From: Paenibacillus sp. JZ16
GTDB lineage: Bacteria > Bacillota > Bacilli > Paenibacillales > Paenibacillaceae
Assembly: GCF_015326965.1 (NCBI RefSeq)
Contig: NZ_CP017659.1
Coordinates: 4,452,501-4,516,500, forward strand
Direction of reading: 5' to 3'
DNA length: 64,000 nt
The notes below the pieces were generated by a model. That model was not told the origin of the DNA. It ran no database searches and saw only the letters and a list, made by a program, of their open reading frames with translations. A program made the translations under genes and the position numbers. The stretch's first letter is position 1, and the number at the start of each line of letters is the position of its first letter. Shown here piece by piece: positions 28,212 through 37,754 of the stretch.

Positions 28212-30272
28212 TTACTCGACCCACCAACGTTTGAAATCCTTCCACCAGGAACGCTCTTCCTGTTTCTCGGCCGCATCCGCAGGGTTGGCCTTCTTGGCCG
28301 GCTCCCCGCCTTCATGTTCGTCGCAATATTCCGTAGGCTCCGTTCCTTTGACGAAGACCTCCAGAACTTTGTCCGGACAGCCGGCGCCGGCGAGCTTGCC
28401 GGTCTTGGGATCCACATATGCGCTGACGACTTCGTCCGGGATCGGAAAAATCTTAGGCGGCACGTTCTCCAAAGCCTTCTCCGTATACTGCGCAAAGATC
28501 GGAGCTGCCCGCCGACCGTCCACTTTACTAATCTCCCGTCCTTTGTCATACCCCACCCATACCGCCGTCGACAGCTCCGGCGTATAGCCGACAAGCCAAG
28601 CGTCGGTATCGGTGGTGCCTGTCTTTCCGGCCACCGGTCGTTTCATTAGGGTAGAGACGCGGTTGCCCGTGCCGCCAGTCTCGAATACCCCCTCCATCAT
28701 GCGCGTCATCACGTAAGCAGCGGAAGGCTCAACCACTTGTTCACCTGCGTCTTCCGGCGCTGAATACAAGCTGCGGCCGGCAGCGTCGGTGATGCTCAGC
28801 ACCGCGACAGGGGAGACCCGTTTGCCGCTGTTAGCCATGACGGCGTAAGCCGAGGCCATCTCCAGCGGGCTGACGGGCGAGGTGCCGAGGGCCAGGGAAG
28901 GAACAGGCTCCAGCGGACTTGTGATCCCCATCTTTTTTGCCATGTCGGCTACTTTTTCCGGGCCGATCTTCATGATGGTGTTCACGGCATAAATATTATC
29001 CGAAGCGGCGATAGCTTCCCTCATGGGAATTTCGCCTAAATATTTATCGCCGAAGTTGCTGGGCTGATACGTCTTGCGGTTGTTATCGTAATGAAACAGG
29101 GTGGGCTGGCTGTTGAACACGCTGGTGCTTGTCATTTCCTTGGATGCAATGGCCGTTAAGTACATGATCGGCTTAAATGACGACCCGGGCTGCCTTGTTT
29201 TGGCTAACGCGTGGTTGTACTGATTCTCCCGGTAGTTCTTACCGCCAACCATGGCTTTAATGTGCCCGTTACGCGGGTCGATGGATACTAGCGCCGTTTC
29301 CAGCTCGCTCTTGCTGTCCATGCCCGCAGATACAGCCTCTTCGGCTGCCTTCTGGGCCCGCGGGTCCAGGGTCGTATAGATGTTCAGACCACCCTGTTCG
29401 AGCTGCTGATCCGTAATGTTCAGCTGCTTGGTGACGAGACTCCGGACGTAGTCCCGGAAATAGGAGGCAATCACTTTATTCTCCTGTCGGTCCTGAGGAA
29501 GCAGGGCGAGTTTGGCTGAAGCGGCTTTATCGGCTTCTGCCTCGGTAATGAATCCAGTCTCCGCCATGGCATTCAAGATAATTTGCTGTCTTTTGAGCGC
29601 GTTATCGATATGGTTATAGGGCGAGTAATAGGTCGGACCCTTTGGAATGCCGGCCAGCATCGCGCTTTCGGCCAACGTCAGATTTTTTGCCGACTTGCCG
29701 AAGTAGAGCAGGGACGCTGATTCGATGCCGTAAGCACCATGTCCGTAATATATTTCGTTGAGGTACATCTCAAGTATTTCATCTTTCGTATATTTCATCT
29801 CAAGCTGGACGGTGAATTTAGCCTCCTTGAGCTTCCGTGTCCACGTTTTTTCATGAGATAGGTATAGGTTTCGTGCAAGCTGCTGGGTTAACGTGCTTGC
29901 CCCCTGTTTGCGATCCATATGCTGCAGGTTGACCAGCACGGCTCGGGCCATGCCCTTCATGTCAAACCCCGGATGATCATAGAACTTCCGGTCCTCCACT
30001 GCCAAGGTAGCCTGGATCAGGTGCGGAGATATATCGGTTAAGCTCACTTGCTCGGAGGTATGTCCCGTGGTGGAGAAGGTGGCGATTAAATCTCCTTGGC
30101 TGTCGAGCAGACGAGAGTAGCGGGATGTTTCCGCAACGGGCAGTGGCGTTATAAATAAATAGGCGAGCAGAATGCCGCCGGCGATGATGGAAATGCCAAG
30201 AAGTACGAACAGAAATGTAGCAAGCCGGACGAAACGACGTTTGCGCTTGGGTGATTTTTTTTGTCCCGGCAT
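28212..30272 (-). CDS. pbpG: Class A penicillin-binding protein (PBP1A family, PbpG-like)
   Basis: A 686-aa bifunctional peptidoglycan synthase. Basic cytoplasmic N-terminus, one membrane anchor (about residues 17-40), a GT51 glycosyltransferase domain with AVEDRKFYDHPG (catalytic Glu), GASTLTQQLARNLYL and EMYLNEIYYGHGAYG, then a transpeptidase domain with GSSFKP (active serine), the SDN motif in AASDNIYAVN, and KTGTTDTDAW. The acidic, Trp-rich tail is typical of Paenibacillus homologues. ATG 30272 follows AAGGAGA; the 62-codon upstream extension has no ribosome site. Its position before speE-speB matches pbpG (ywhE) of B. subtilis, a sporulation PBP; that identity is inferred from synteny. 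Confidence 0.92.
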   Translation of the reverse strand: MPGQKKSPKRKRRFVRLATFLFVLLGISIIAGGILLAYLFITPLPVAETSRYSRLLDSQGDLIATFSTTGHTSEQVSLTDISPHLIQATLAVEDRKFYDHPGFDMKGMARAVLVNLQHMDRKQGASTLTQQLARNLYLSHEKTWTRKLKEAKFTVQLEMKYTKDEILEMYLNEIYYGHGAYGIESASLLYFGKSAKNLTLAESAMLAGIPKGPTYYSPYNHIDNALKRQQIILNAMAETGFITEAEADKAASAKLALLPQDRQENKVIASYFRDYVRSLVTKQLNITDQQLEQGGLNIYTTLDPRAQKAAEEAVSAGMDSKSELETALVSIDPRNGHIKAMVGGKNYRENQYNHALAKTRQPGSSFKPIMYLTAIASKEMTSTSVFNSQPTLFHYDNNRKTYQPSNFGDKYLGEIPMREAIAASDNIYAVNTIMKIGPEKVADMAKKMGITSPLEPVPSLALGTSPVSPLEMASAYAVMANSGKRVSPVAVLSITDAAGRSLYSAPEDAGEQVVEPSAAYVMTRMMEGVFETGGTGNRVSTLMKRPVAGKTGTTDTDAWLVGYTPELSTAVWVGYDKGREISKVDGRRAAPIFAQYTEKALENVPPKIFPIPDEVVSAYVDPKTGKLAGAGCPDKVLEVFVKGTEPTEYCDEHEGGEPAKKANPADAAEKQEERSWWKDFKRWWVE

Positions 30273-30452
30273 GATGGTTCTCCTTCCAGTCCTTTTTGTA
30301 AAGTTGATTACTTTAAGCTGCCAAGGATGGAGATGTGTTGAAATTCCCCTTGGCTTCCTTCTTTTTCTATATAGTATGGGGCTGGAGCGGGCAGGATATT
30401 CATGGGAATCCATGCGGATTTTGCTTCTGTCCGTGCGATCTGGAACTTTTGG

Positions 30453-30480
30453 TTGCAATTTGGGCTTGATTTAATATAAT
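30453..30480 (+). promoter_or_regulatory. Probable promoter of speE-speB
   Basis: TTGCAA at 30453-30458 and a perfect TATAAT at 30475-30480 with 16-bp spacing; a second TGGTACAAT extended -10 lies at about 30491-30499. The 332-nt divergent region with the PBP gene contains no other recognisable element. Confidence 0.55.
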
Positions 30481-30604
30481 CTAATTTGTTTGGTACAATA
30501 GAAAAAGTGTGAAACTGTAAGCTAAAGGCATCTGCCCCGAATAAAGTTTTACGGCTTGGATCTGGACGGCTGAACATTATTCTAGCGGAAAGAAGGTAGT
30601 GACG

Positions 30605-31432
30605 ATGGAATTATGGTACACAGAGAAGCAAACCCCGACTTTTGGCATCACGGCTAAAATCCGGGAGACTTTTGTACATGAGAAGACGGAGTTTCAACAA
30701 CTGGATATGATCGATACTGAGGAATTCGGGCGCATGCTCGTTTTGGACGGTATGGTTATGACTACAATTAAGGATGAATTCGTCTATCATGAGATGGTCG
30801 CTCACCCCGCGCTGAACACGCATCCAAATCCGAAGAAGGTTCTTGTTGTCGGCGGAGGAGACGGTGGCGTCATTCGCGAAGTGATCAAGCATCCGGGCGT
30901 AGAGAAAGCAGTACTCGTTGAAATTGATGGAAAAGTCATTGAATATTCGAAGCAGTACTTGCCTGAGATCGCCGGCAAGCTGGATGATCCGAAGGTCGAA
31001 GTGCTGGTTAACGATGGATATATGCACATTATTGAGCATAAGAACGAATACGACGTCATTATGGTAGACTCCACCGAGCCTGTGGGCCCGGCTGCTCCGT
31101 TGTTTGAGCGCGGATTCTACCAAGGGATCTACGAGGCGCTCAAGGAAGACGGTATTTTCGTGGCGCAAACGGACAACCCATGGTTTAAAGCGGACCTGAT
31201 TCAGCAGGTCAACAAAGACGTGAAGGAAATCTTCCCGATCGTACGTGTGTATGGAGCGAACATTCCAACCTACCCGAGCGGTCTGTGGACCTTTACATTG
31301 GGCAGCAAAACGTATGACCCGCTTGAAGTGGACGAGTCCACCATTGATGAGATGGATACGAAATATTATTCGCCTCGCCTGCATAAAGCCGCATTCGTGC
31401 TGCCGAAATTCGTTGAAGACCTGGTGAAATAA
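30605..31432 (+). CDS. speE: Spermidine synthase
   Basis: A 275-aa aminopropyltransferase that makes spermidine from putrescine and decarboxylated S-adenosylmethionine. The N-terminus [15 protein letters not shown] matches Bacillus SpeE, and the core motifs [25 protein letters not shown] and [12 protein letters not shown] are intact. ATG 30605 is chosen over GTG 30599 because AGAAGG is 8 nt before it. speB follows 18 nt after the stop, so the pair forms a polyamine operon. Confidence 0.96.
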   Translation: MELWYTEKQTPTFGITAKIRETFVHEKTEFQQLDMIDTEEFGRMLVLDGMVMTTIKDEFVYHEMVAHPALNTHPNPKKVLVVGGGDGGVIREVIKHPGVEKAVLVEIDGKVIEYSKQYLPEIAGKLDDPKVEVLVNDGYMHIIEHKNEYDVIMVDSTEPVGPAAPLFERGFYQGIYEALKEDGIFVAQTDNPWFKADLIQQVNKDVKEIFPIVRVYGANIPTYPSGLWTFTLGSKTYDPLEVDESTIDEMDTKYYSPRLHKAAFVLPKFVEDLVK

Positions 31433-31450
31433 GGAGGAGCGTATAAACTG

Positions 31451-32320
31451 ATGAAACTGGATCAAGGTTACTCCGGCAACGTGTTTATTCTGAGCTCCGA
31501 GGATTATGAAGGGTCCAAGGCCGTCATTTACGGTATGCCGATGGATTTCACGGTTAGTTACCGTCCCGGCTCCCGTTTTGGCCCGGCCCGTATTCGCCAG
31601 GCTTCCGTAGGCTTGGAGGAGTACAGTCCGTACTTGGATAAAAGCATTGAAGACATGACGTATTTCGATGCAGGCGACCTGATGCTGCCTTTCGGCAATG
31701 CCGGCCGCAGTCTCGAAGTGATTGGCGATTATGTAGGCAAACTGCTGGATGACGGGAAATTCCCGATCGGACTTGGCGGCGAACACCTCGTATCCTGGCC
31801 GATCATTCAGAAGGTGTATGAAAAGTATCCGGATCTTATTCTGATCCATATCGATGCCCATGCTGACCTGCGTGAGCATTATGAGGGAGAGCCGTTGTCC
31901 CACTCCACGCCAGTCCGTAAGGCGGCGGGTATTATGGGCGGAAAGAACATTTATCAGTTTGGTATCCGTTCCGGCTCCCGCGAGGAGTTCCAATATGGAC
32001 GGGAGAACATTAACTTCTATCCGTTCGAAGTGGCAGCGCCTCTTAAAGAAGCCTTGCCTTCCATGGGTAACCGTCCGGTCTACGTGACCATCGACATCGA
32101 TGTGCTTGATCCATCTGCCGCACCGGGCACCGGTACCGCAGAAGCGGGCGGCATTACGTCGAAAGAGCTGCTGGAAGCCGTGCATCTCATTGCTGGCTCC
32201 GATGTGAATGTGGTCGGCTGCGATCTCGTGGAAGTGGCTCCGATCTACGATCCAACCGAGCAGACCCAGATCGTGGCTGCGAAGCTGATTCGTGAGATGC
32301 TGCTGGGATTCGTAAAATAG
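31451..32320 (+). CDS. speB: Agmatinase
   Basis: A 289-aa ureohydrolase that splits agmatine to putrescine and urea, the substrate supply for SpeE. The binuclear manganese motifs are complete: GGEH near residue 112, DAHADLR near 135 and DIDVLDPSAAPGTGT near 213. AAGGAGG precedes the ATG. The arginine decarboxylase that would make agmatine is not in the window. Confidence 0.96.
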   Translation: MKLDQGYSGNVFILSSEDYEGSKAVIYGMPMDFTVSYRPGSRFGPARIRQASVGLEEYSPYLDKSIEDMTYFDAGDLMLPFGNAGRSLEVIGDYVGKLLDDGKFPIGLGGEHLVSWPIIQKVYEKYPDLILIHIDAHADLREHYEGEPLSHSTPVRKAAGIMGGKNIYQFGIRSGSREEFQYGRENINFYPFEVAAPLKEALPSMGNRPVYVTIDIDVLDPSAAPGTGTAEAGGITSKELLEAVHLIAGSDVNVVGCDLVEVAPIYDPTEQTQIVAAKLIREMLLGFVK

Positions 32321-32510
32321 TCCACCCACCCAAACCCTCCCTGCCAGGGAGGGCCCCAAGGGCGCTGCCCTCTGGACACCCGCAACTTCGGTGTTCGGAG
32401 TGGGTATGAGGATATGAGCGGGGCTGGTGCTTGTGCCCGGCCACCGCTCGGTCTCCCCTGCGGGGACGTCCTCGTGGCCTCTTGTGCGCCCATATATTAG
32501 CCGAGGCTAA
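32321..32510. other. GC-rich palindromic sequence downstream of speB
   Basis: Non-coding GC-rich sequence with several short palindromes, such as CCCTCCCTGCCAGGGAGGG at about 32335-32353, without a following T run. Its composition and hairpins are unlike neighbouring intergenic regions, and its end blends into the first 153-bp repeat (shared GCCCCTCGGCT). Confidence 0.5.
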
Positions 32511-33196
32511 TCGCCCCTCGGCTTGTTTGAAGAAAAAGCAAGCTTCCCCTATCTGAGCCTTTGGCTATCGGGGTCGGCTTGCTTTTTCGCACTCGTTGGA
32601 GGCCCCCTCGCGTGAGCTGCCCTGACGGGCATGCTCGGTGGTCGGGAGTATGAGCCGGGTTGGCACTGCCCCTCGGCTGTGGTAGAAAAAGCAAGCCTCC
32701 CCTACCTAAGCCTTTGGCTATCGGGGTCGACTTGCTTTTTCGCACTTGTTGGAGGCCACCTCGCGTGAGCCGCCCTGACGGGCATGCTCGGGGGCCGGGA
32801 GTATGAGCCGGGTTGGCACTGCCCCTCGGCTGTAGAAGAAAAAGCAAGCTTCCCCTATCTGAGCCTTCGGCTATCGGGGTCGGCTTGCTTTTTCGCACTT
32901 GTTGGAGGCCACCTCGTGTGAGCTGCCCTGACGGGCATGCTCGGGGGCCGGGAGTATGAGCCGGGTTGGCACTGCCCCTCGGCTGTAGAAGAAAAAGCAA
33001 GCTTCCCCTATCTGAGCCTTCGGCTATCGGGGTCGGCTTGCTTTTTCGCACTTGTTGGAGGCCACCTCGTGTGAGCTGCCCTGACGGGCATGCTCGGGGG
33101 CCGGGAGTATGAGCCGGGTTGGCACTGCCCCTCGGCTGTTGAAGAAAAAGCAAGCCTCCCCTACCTGAGCCTTCGGCTATCGGGGTCGGCTTGCCT
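32511..33196. repeat. Array of 153-bp tandem direct repeats with terminator-like hairpins
   Basis: The landmark AGAAAAAGCAAGC recurs at 32531, 32684, 32837, 32990 and 33143, an exact 153-bp period with four full units and a fifth truncated one. Each unit has a hairpin, AAAAAGCAAGC...CCCC...AGCC/GGCT...GGGG...GCTTGCTTTTT, with A-rich and T-rich edges like a bidirectional terminator, plus a GAGC-GCCC/GGGC-GCTC palindrome. Units three and four are almost identical, pointing to recent duplication; units one and two carry scattered substitutions. Because 153 is a multiple of three, one minus-strand frame stays open for 218 codons; it has no convincing ribosome site and is not called as a gene. Confidence 0.93.
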
Positions 33197-33275
33197 GAGC
33201 TATTGAGAAGAAATCCTCGGCGATTCTATGATGTAAACTTAGGATAGATTCAGATTTATTAAGGAGGGTTACATC

Positions 33276-33761
33276 ATGACGAATGCTTCGAGCAAGAAGA
33301 GAACCGACACGGCATCAAGAGTTATTATGGCGTCGCCGTCTACGATTTATCAGGCATTCTTGAATCCGGAGACGCTGGCTTCGTGGCTTCCGCCAAAAGG
33401 GATGACAGGCCATGTCGACACGTTTGATGCCCGCGAGGGCGGGACTTATCGAATGATCCTCACCTATAACGATACCGATCACACGGCACCCGGTAAGTCT
33501 TCGGACAATACGGACGTCATTGAAGGAAAGTTTCTGGAGTTTGTTCACGATGAGAAGGTTGTGCAGCTGGTCGAATTTGAGTCTGAGGATCCCAATTATG
33601 CGGGGTTTATGAAGATGACATGGGCATTGGAGCCGCTTGCGGAAGGCACCCAAGTCACGATCGTGTGTGAGAATGTGCCCGAAGGCGTACGGAAGGAAGA
33701 TCACGATGAAGGCTTGAGGTCCACCCTCGAGAATCTCGCCGAATCTACGGAGGGACAATAA
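33276..33761 (+). CDS. SRPBCC/AHSA1-type protein
   Basis: A 161-aa START-like (Bet v1 fold) protein of the AHSA1 group: ASPSTIYQAFLNPETLASWLPP at the start, EGGTYRM and GKFLEF in the middle, MTWALEPLAEGTQVTI and a C-terminal helix GLRSTLENLAEST. Such proteins have a ligand cavity, but the ligand is usually unknown. AAGGAGGG lies 9 nt before the ATG. It is the first gene after the 153-bp repeat array. Confidence 0.88.
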   Translation: MTNASSKKRTDTASRVIMASPSTIYQAFLNPETLASWLPPKGMTGHVDTFDAREGGTYRMILTYNDTDHTAPGKSSDNTDVIEGKFLEFVHDEKVVQLVEFESEDPNYAGFMKMTWALEPLAEGTQVTIVCENVPEGVRKEDHDEGLRSTLENLAESTEGQ

Positions 33762-33907
33762 GACAGTCGGCTCGGCTGTATAACGAAACAAACGATTTGT
33801 GATGAGGCATTTTCATGAACAAATCGTTTTGTAGATTTTACCAGGGCCACGTTTAAGCCCTGAATGTTAGACTAGTTGCAATGATACTGGAAACAGGAGA
33901 GAGCAGC

Positions 33908-33988
33908 ATGAGAAAATTCATCTATAGCTTACTTGCGGTCATGGTCGTCTTAACACTAATTTATATGTTTTTCATAACAACATCTTAA
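33908..33988 (+). CDS. Possible 26-aa single-span membrane peptide
   Basis: An ATG frame preceded by CAGGAGAG encodes MRKFIYSLLAVMVVLTLIYM plus six residues: a basic N-terminus followed by one hydrophobic helix. A terminator-like hairpin follows directly. The layout (ribosome site, tiny hydrophobic ORF, terminator) is that of small membrane proteins, but nothing beyond composition supports a function. Confidence 0.45.
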   Translation: MRKFIYSLLAVMVVLTLIYMFFITTS

Positions 33989-33992
33989 TGAA

Positions 33993-34035
33993 GAACCAGC
34001 CACCTTCACTATTGCTGCAGGTAGCTGTTTTTTTT
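33993..34035 (+). terminator. Terminator after the small peptide ORF
   Basis: AACCAGCCACCT can pair with AGGTAGCTGTT around a loop and is followed by eight T. The rest of the gap to 34285 holds no recognisable promoter or gene; it supplies the leader of the transporter operon and the AAAAGGAGG ribosome site. Confidence 0.65.
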
Positions 34036-34285
34036 CTTTCCGGTGAAACCAAACCCATCCTCCATCCCATCAACAAATCCTTTTTACCCTCCCTCCGTTT
34101 GCTTGTTCCCTCCTTAATTTCAAGTTCGACTTCAAGTCCGTTCACGGGTACACGGTACGCGTAGTTGTGGGAAGAATCGGCGATCTGCTCATTGCGTGTC
34201 GGATTGAACGATTGTGCCGATATACCGGAAGCCGTTAATATTGGCGTTACATCGACCATATCGACGAAAAGGAGGTGCGAATACG

Positions 34286-35251
34286 ATGGCAGCCCAGTCA
34301 CCCGAAATAAAGCGCGAGGATTTGATAACCGCCCGGCACCCAGGGACATCCCGCAACCGGTACATAGCCAACATCCGCAAGCATTGGATGCTGTATCTCA
34401 TGATCATTCCCGGAATTCTCTATTATATTGTGTTTAAATATGTACCGCTGGCGGGCAGTGTCATCGCATTTCAGGACTATCAGATTTTCAAAGGCATCCT
34501 TGGCAGTCCGTGGGTGGGCCTGGACAACTTTGGGTTTATTTTTTCATATCAGGATTTCTACAACGTGCTGCGCAATACGGCGGTGATCGCTTTCTATCAG
34601 CTTGTTTTTGGTTTTCCGGCCCCGATCGTGCTGGCTCTGCTGTTTAATGAAATCCGCATCATGCTGGCGAAGCGGGTTGTGCAAAGCATGTTCTATCTCC
34701 CGCACTTTTTATCATGGGTCGTTGTCGGCGGGATCGTTTTCGAGCTGTTGTCCAACCAAGGAGTTGTGAATGCGGTGCGGGACTGGTTCGGCTATGAACC
34801 CATTCTGTTCATGCAGGAGGAGCGGTATTTCCGAGGGATTGTCGTCCTGTCCTCGATCTGGAAGGAAGTTGGCTGGGGCACGATTATTTATTTGGCTGCC
34901 ATCGCCGGCATCAATCCGAATTTATATGAAGCAGCCGTCATGGATGGAGCAAGCCGGTGGAAACAAACGATCTATATTACGCTGCCCACCATGTTTCCGA
35001 CGATTCTGGTGCTGTTCCTGCTTCAAATCGGTAACTTCCTGGAGCTCGGCTTCGATCAGATTTACAATTTATTGACACCGATGACGTACTCGGTCGGGGA
35101 TATCATCGAGACGTACGTCTATCGTGCGGGTGTGCTTCAGGGGCAATACAGCATGACGACGGCTATCGGGCTGTTCCAGTCTGTCATTGGGTTTATACTG
35201 CTGTGGATTTTTAACCGATTGGCCAGAAAAACGGATCAGGGGTTGTGGTGA
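34286..35251 (+). CDS. Carbohydrate ABC transporter permease (LplB/YteP type)
   Basis: A 321-aa inner-membrane permease with six membrane segments and the EAA cytoplasmic loop that docks the ATPase (YEAAVMDGASRWKQTIYITLP, about residues 214-234). The N-terminal HWMLYLMIIPGILYYIVFKYVP is typical of LplB/YteP permeases that import pectin-derived oligosaccharides in Bacillus. ATG 34286 follows AAAAGGAGG. First gene of the carbohydrate locus; overlaps the next permease by one base. No ATPase is encoded here, so a shared MsmX-type ATPase elsewhere is expected. Confidence 0.92.
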   Translation: MAAQSPEIKREDLITARHPGTSRNRYIANIRKHWMLYLMIIPGILYYIVFKYVPLAGSVIAFQDYQIFKGILGSPWVGLDNFGFIFSYQDFYNVLRNTAVIAFYQLVFGFPAPIVLALLFNEIRIMLAKRVVQSMFYLPHFLSWVVVGGIVFELLSNQGVVNAVRDWFGYEPILFMQEERYFRGIVVLSSIWKEVGWGTIIYLAAIAGINPNLYEAAVMDGASRWKQTIYITLPTMFPTILVLFLLQIGNFLELGFDQIYNLLTPMTYSVGDIIETYVYRAGVLQGQYSMTTAIGLFQSVIGFILLWIFNRLARKTDQGLW

Positions 35252-36120
35252 TGAAAGCGACATTCGGAGAAAAAATGTTTCAGACGCTGAATTATGTGTT
35301 TCTGTTCGCTGCTGCGGTGACGATGCTGTTCCCGCTTCTTCAACTGCTTGCCGTATCGCTCAGCTCCCCGGTAGCTGCCGATTCGAAGGAAGTATTCCTG
35401 CTGCCTGTGGAGTTTACAACCGCATCTTGGGAGCATGTATTAAAAAATAAAGGCTTGTGGACATCTTTTGGGATTACCGTATATATTACGATCGCCGGGA
35501 CGCTGCTCAGCATGCTGTTTTCGGTCATGACGGCATACCCGCTCTCAAGACGGGAATTTCTGATCCGCAAACAGGTCATGTTCGGCATTGTGTTAACGAT
35601 GATTTTCAATGCGCCGATGATTCCGTTTTTTTTGACCGTTCGCGAGCTTGGCATGATGAACTCCCTGTGGGCGCTCATTATTCCCGGCCTGGTTGGCACG
35701 TTCAACATGATCATTATCCGGACCTTTTTCATGGGCATTCCCAGTGAGCTGGATGATTCGGCTCGAATCGACGGATGCAGCGAGTTCGGCATATTGTTCC
35801 GCATGTATTTGCCTTTGTCCAAACCGGTCATGGCGACGGTCAGTCTGTTTTACGCAGTCGGATATTGGAACACTTTCTCCCGTGCCGTGCTGTTTATAAG
35901 GGACCCGGAGAAATGGCCGCTTCAAATGAAGCTGAGAGCATACCTCCAGTCTCCCGAGGAGCTGGCTGCGGTCAATCTGTTTCTTGGGGATTACGATTTC
36001 AACACGACAACATTGAAAGCGGCAACAATCCTGTTTGCTACCATTCCGATCATTCTGGTATACCCGTATCTGCAAAAATACTTTGTCAAAGGGTCCATGC
36101 TGGGTTCGTTAAAGGAATAA
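35251..36120 (+). CDS. Carbohydrate ABC transporter permease (LplC/YtcP type)
   Basis: A 289-aa permease with six membrane segments and the EAA-type loop (ELDDSARIDGCSEFGILFRMYLP). AYPLSRREFLIRK and the N-terminal QTLNYVFLFAAAVTMLFPLLQLLAVSLS match LplC/YtcP. ATG 35251 overlaps the previous stop as TGATG, so the start is set by translational coupling. It pairs with the upstream permease to form the channel. Confidence 0.92.
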   Translation: MKATFGEKMFQTLNYVFLFAAAVTMLFPLLQLLAVSLSSPVAADSKEVFLLPVEFTTASWEHVLKNKGLWTSFGITVYITIAGTLLSMLFSVMTAYPLSRREFLIRKQVMFGIVLTMIFNAPMIPFFLTVRELGMMNSLWALIIPGLVGTFNMIIIRTFFMGIPSELDDSARIDGCSEFGILFRMYLPLSKPVMATVSLFYAVGYWNTFSRAVLFIRDPEKWPLQMKLRAYLQSPEELAAVNLFLGDYDFNTTTLKAATILFATIPIILVYPYLQKYFVKGSMLGSLKE

Positions 36121-36205
36121 AGCAAAGCGAGGCATGCGATATGAAATCGGCCTTAATGGCTGGTTTGATATAACTACCAATCCGAAAAAGGGGGAGGATT
36201 TACTC

Positions 36206-37747
36206 ATGTCGAAATGGTTTTTCCAAAAAGGGGCATGGAAACCGGCGCTCACGGCGACACTTGCGGCAGCGATGCTGTTTGGCTGCGGCGGCAAGGGTGA
36301 CGGGGAATCGCAAGCGGGCCAGAGTGGGGAGGGAAATCAAGAACTTACACAGGTAAAGGTGTTCAAAAGCCACATGGGTGTCGGCACGATTCCAGGTGCA
36401 GATAATCCGCATGTCCAATATGTGGCGGAACGGACCGGCGTGGAATATCAGCTGGTAACGACCCCGCCGGGCTCGGAGCCGACTGAATATCTCAATCTGA
36501 TGATTGCATCCGACGACTTGCCGGATATTCTTCGCCCGATCGGCGGGATCGAGCAGACCCTGATTCGCCAAGGAGGTGCGCTGGCACTGGACGATTTGCT
36601 GCCCCAGTATGCCCCGAACGTCTGGAAGAATATCCCCCAGGAGGCATGGGATGTCGTTCGATCCGCTTCACCGGACGGCAAAATCTATTATGTGCCTAAA
36701 GTGTTCCTGGTTCCGGAAAGAGCACCGCTCATCCGTCAGGATTGGCTTGACAAGGTAGGCATGTCCATGCCGAAGACAACGGAGGAATACAAGGAGGTGC
36801 TGCGAGCCTTTCTTGACAAAGACCCGAACGGCAACGGTCTGAAGGACGAATTGCCCACAACAGGCCGGGAATTCGGCAAATGGATGGATCATTTGTTTGC
36901 CATGTTCGGTGTCGCGATGTGGGAGGGGAATCCGGAATGGGACATCTACGACGGTAAAATCCAATATGCCGGCGTAACGGACAATATGAAGGCAGCCATT
37001 GCATTTTCCCGTGAGCTATATGACGAGAAGCTGCTTGACAATGAGACGTTTCTGAACAAAGGCGATGTATGGACGGCGAAGATCAATAACAATCTGGTTG
37101 GCAGCTGGTACCATCTTCCCGCCAACCTGCGCGACCGGTTTACAGCCATGCAGCAAAAAGCACCGGATGCTTATATCGTTGGCATGCCGCTTCCAAAGGC
37201 CGAAGGGTATGAGGGCTTTGTCACGCAGAAGAGCATGGGCGAACCGGAGTGGATCATTCCGGCAAAGGCCCAGGATAAAGCCCCCGCAGCCTTGAAGCTG
37301 CTTGATTTCTTCTATGATCGGTCGAATGACGAATTTATCCGCTTTGGCATCGAAGGACAGCAGCATGAAGTTGTCGACGGCAAAAAAGTGCTGCTTCCAG
37401 CCGAGGATAGCCGTCCGTTGGCGCTCGGCATGCGCAACCTGACGACAGAGGAGGACATGGACATACGGATTCAGGAGACGATCCCGGTAGACATGCAGCA
37501 GATGGTGAAGGATATATTCGAGGTGAGTACCGCGGACGCGAAGCGGATCGCGGGGGACGGACTTCCGAGCACCGTGTATGAAGGCTTCCCGGATATTCAA
37601 TCGCATAAGCTGTTTCAGGAGTATGTAACCAAGATTGTCATCGGCGAATGGCCCCTGGAGAAGTTCGATGAATTCGTCGACCGCTGGCATAAGGCAGGGG
37701 GAGACGAAGTAACGAAGAGGGTAGAGGAATGGTACTCAAGGATGTGA
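36206..37747 (+). CDS. Extracellular solute-binding lipoprotein (LplA/YtcQ type)
   Basis: A 513-aa substrate-binding protein of the ABC importer. The signal peptide ends in the lipobox MLFGC with lipidated Cys27, followed by a Gly/Ser/Gln-rich linker. The body is the long type I-like binding protein used for oligosaccharides by the LplABC/YtcQP-YteP systems; FLDKDPNGNGLKDELPTTG is the calcium-loop-like motif typical of this group. ATG 36206 follows GGGGGAGG; the 24-codon upstream extension is rejected. It defines what the locus imports, but the sugar cannot be read from sequence. Confidence 0.92.
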   Translation: MSKWFFQKGAWKPALTATLAAAMLFGCGGKGDGESQAGQSGEGNQELTQVKVFKSHMGVGTIPGADNPHVQYVAERTGVEYQLVTTPPGSEPTEYLNLMIASDDLPDILRPIGGIEQTLIRQGGALALDDLLPQYAPNVWKNIPQEAWDVVRSASPDGKIYYVPKVFLVPERAPLIRQDWLDKVGMSMPKTTEEYKEVLRAFLDKDPNGNGLKDELPTTGREFGKWMDHLFAMFGVAMWEGNPEWDIYDGKIQYAGVTDNMKAAIAFSRELYDEKLLDNETFLNKGDVWTAKINNNLVGSWYHLPANLRDRFTAMQQKAPDAYIVGMPLPKAEGYEGFVTQKSMGEPEWIIPAKAQDKAPAALKLLDFFYDRSNDEFIRFGIEGQQHEVVDGKKVLLPAEDSRPLALGMRNLTTEEDMDIRIQETIPVDMQQMVKDIFEVSTADAKRIAGDGLPSTVYEGFPDIQSHKLFQEYVTKIVIGEWPLEKFDEFVDRWHKAGGDEVTKRVEEWYSRM

Positions 37748-37754
37748 TCATACA

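Noticed and set aside
30611..32359. 582-codon frame antisense to speE and speB
   Set aside because: Mirror frame of two well-identified genes with complete catalytic motifs.
32497..33153. 218-codon repetitive open frame on the minus strand across the 153-bp repeats
   Set aside because: It stays open because the period is a multiple of three. The TTG start sits one base after a purine-rich tract, codon use is unlike neighbours, and the composition (Pro/Arg/Gly/Ser) follows from the hairpins.
33972..34349. 125-codon minus-strand frame before the transporter operon
   Set aside because: It overlaps a terminator and the 5' end of the permease gene and has no ribosome site on that strand. A fragment around VDVTPILTASGISAQSF looked protein-like, but there is nothing else to support a gene.
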